Below are positions 63,183 to 64,000 of a stretch of DNA of 64,000 bases, piece by piece (position 1 is the stretch's first letter; each line of letters opens with the position of its first letter). The notes below the pieces were generated by a model. The model was given only the letters and a program-made list of their open reading frames with translations, searched no databases and was not told the origin of the DNA. The stretch is taken from the NCBI RefSeq assembly GCF_021266465.1, contig NZ_CP089848.1, forward strand, positions 3,100,001 through 3,164,000, in the 5' to 3' direction. This DNA comes from Paralcaligenes sp. KSB-10 (GTDB taxonomy: Bacteria > Pseudomonadota > Gammaproteobacteria > Burkholderiales > Burkholderiaceae_B). The translations under genes were made by a program, and so were the position numbers.

Positions 63183-64000
63183 GTGACCACCCTGACTCTT
63201 ACCGTTGCCGCCGTACAGACTGAAACTCCGATCATTCGATCCCTGGTCCTGACAGCGGCCGACGGAGCGGCGCTGCCCGGCTTTACGGCGGGATCGCATC
63301 TGAAGATCCATATCCCCGGCCAGAAAGAGCCGCGCTGCTACTCTCTGATTGGCATTGAACCCGACAATAGCCTGTTCGAGGCGCCCGCCAGCTATCGCCT
63401 GGGAATCCGTCTGGAAGACCCAAGCACTGGCGGATCGCGCTATATGCATCAGATCAAGGCCGGCGACACGCTCATCGCCGAAGGCCCGAAGAACGATTTT
63501 CCCCTGCACGCCGCCCAGGCCGACGAACCCGCCACCGTACTGATCGCCGGCGGCATAGGCATCACCCCGATTGCTTCGATGGCCGCCGCGCTGAAAGCCC
63601 AGCAGCGGCCCTACCAGCTGCACTATTACGGACGCAGCCTGGACCAGATGAGCTTCGTGGACGAACTGTGCGGGCAGCACGGCGCCGCATTGAGCATTCA
63701 TGCCGATGACGATGCCGCCACACTGCTGCCCCTGCCCGCGCTGCTTGAACAAACAGACCCCCGGCAGCACCTGTACATATGCGGTCCCAAAGGGCTGATC
63801 GATGCCGTTGTCGAACAATCGCACGGCAAGCATTGGCCGCATTCGCACGTGCACTTCGAACTCTTCACCGCGGCGGCCCCGCAAGCGGGCGATCGCGGCT
63901 TTGAGGTCGAACTGCGCCAGTCCGGCCAGGTGTTTCATATTCCACCTGACAAGACCATACTTGAAGTGCTCGAAGCAGCCGGCTGCGATCCGCTTTTCGA
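63183..64000 (+). CDS. PDR/VanB-family ferredoxin-type oxidoreductase, 3' end cut by window edge
   Basis: GTG start at 63183; 272 codons are inside the window. FAD/FMN-binding barrel (PGFTAGSHLKIHIPG, RCYSLIG with the flavin RxYS motif), NAD-binding half (VLIAGGIGITPIASMAAAL, LYICGPKGLIDAVV) and the beginning of a C-terminal plant-type [2Fe-2S] ferredoxin domain (GFEVELRQSGQVFHI, TILEVLEAAG). The order FMN-NAD-2Fe2S is the phthalate dioxygenase reductase/VanB build. Probably an electron-transfer partner for a downstream oxygenase, or for the IorAB-like enzyme. Confidence 0.9.
   Translation, partial: MTTLTLTVAAVQTETPIIRSLVLTAADGAALPGFTAGSHLKIHIPGQKEPRCYSLIGIEPDNSLFEAPASYRLGIRLEDPSTGGSRYMHQIKAGDTLIAEGPKNDFPLHAAQADEPATVLIAGGIGITPIASMAAALKAQQRPYQLHYYGRSLDQMSFVDELCGQHGAALSIHADDDAATLLPLPALLEQTDPRQHLYICGPKGLIDAVVEQSHGKHWPHSHVHFELFTAAAPQAGDRGFEVELRQSGQVFHIPPDKTILEVLEAAGCDPLF

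Overview
The window looks like a chromosome segment from a betaproteobacterium of the order Burkholderiales, most likely the family Alcaligenaceae (Bordetella / Achromobacter / Pusillimonas-like). The basis is housekeeping gene style (a stand-alone second infA, pgi, IorAB-type oxidoreductases, CaiB-type CoA-transferase, GntR/MarR regulators) and GC-rich flanking genes. The genus is inference; there is no rRNA or tRNA in the window to settle it.

Layout. 1-4.3 kb: end of a methyltransferase gene, a classical autotransporter whose 3' end carries a 43-bp tandem repeat, and a RibD-C-domain reductase. 4.4-8.2 kb: a small island rich in toxin-antitoxin (TA) parts: an orphan AAA ATPase, a deleted relic of higBA, an SDR oxidoreductase, a truncated antitoxin, an intact higBA pair with its operator inside the promoter spacer, and a CcdA-like antitoxin without toxin. 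8.3-17.3 kb: sugar-acid catabolism (dehydrogenase, uxuA, uxuB, glucarate-dehydratase-like enzyme) read away from a GntR/FCD regulator with an inverted-repeat operator between them, then a polar-amino-acid-type ABC transporter.

17.5-50.5 kb: a complete Wzy-dependent O-antigen locus, visibly more AT-rich than its flanks in the middle. The parts are a WaaL-type ligase, Wzz, a PglF/WbpM-type dehydratase, aminotransferase, acetyltransferase and PglC-type initiating transferase (a bacillosamine-like sugar), WbjBCD-type enzymes (UDP-L-FucNAc), Wzx, Wzy and two GT4 transferases on the minus strand. A plus-strand block (36.1-45.6 kb) combines a GT-C-like membrane protein, a WbqC-family protein, a GtrB/ArnC-like GT2, a PhyH dioxygenase, four methyltransferases, an acetyltransferase, a beta-propeller protein and a small four-helix transporter. 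It ends with rfbA and rffA (dTDP-Fuc4N supply), which meet convergent rfbC-rfbD-rfbB (dTDP-L-rhamnose).

I read the 33.2-45.6 kb block as a candidate lipid-linked sugar modification system: a cytoplasmic GT2 loads a tailored sugar onto undecaprenyl phosphate, a small transporter flips it, and one or both GT-C proteins transfer it outside the inner membrane. This is the best candidate for something undescribed.

50.5-64 kb: a RES-Xre TA pair, pgi, infA with a long leader, a TPR/ATP-grasp-like protein of unknown role, and two MarR-controlled units. The first MarR unit is a CaiB-type CoA-transferase plus enoyl-CoA-hydratase-like protein. The second is IorA/IorB-like 2-oxoacid oxidoreductase subunits followed by the start of a VanB-type reductase. 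A GC-rich 21-nt hairpin recurs after genes at 0.6, 17.5 and 55.5 kb, with a partial match at 14.2 kb. No CRISPR array, intact insertion sequence, tRNA or rRNA was seen.
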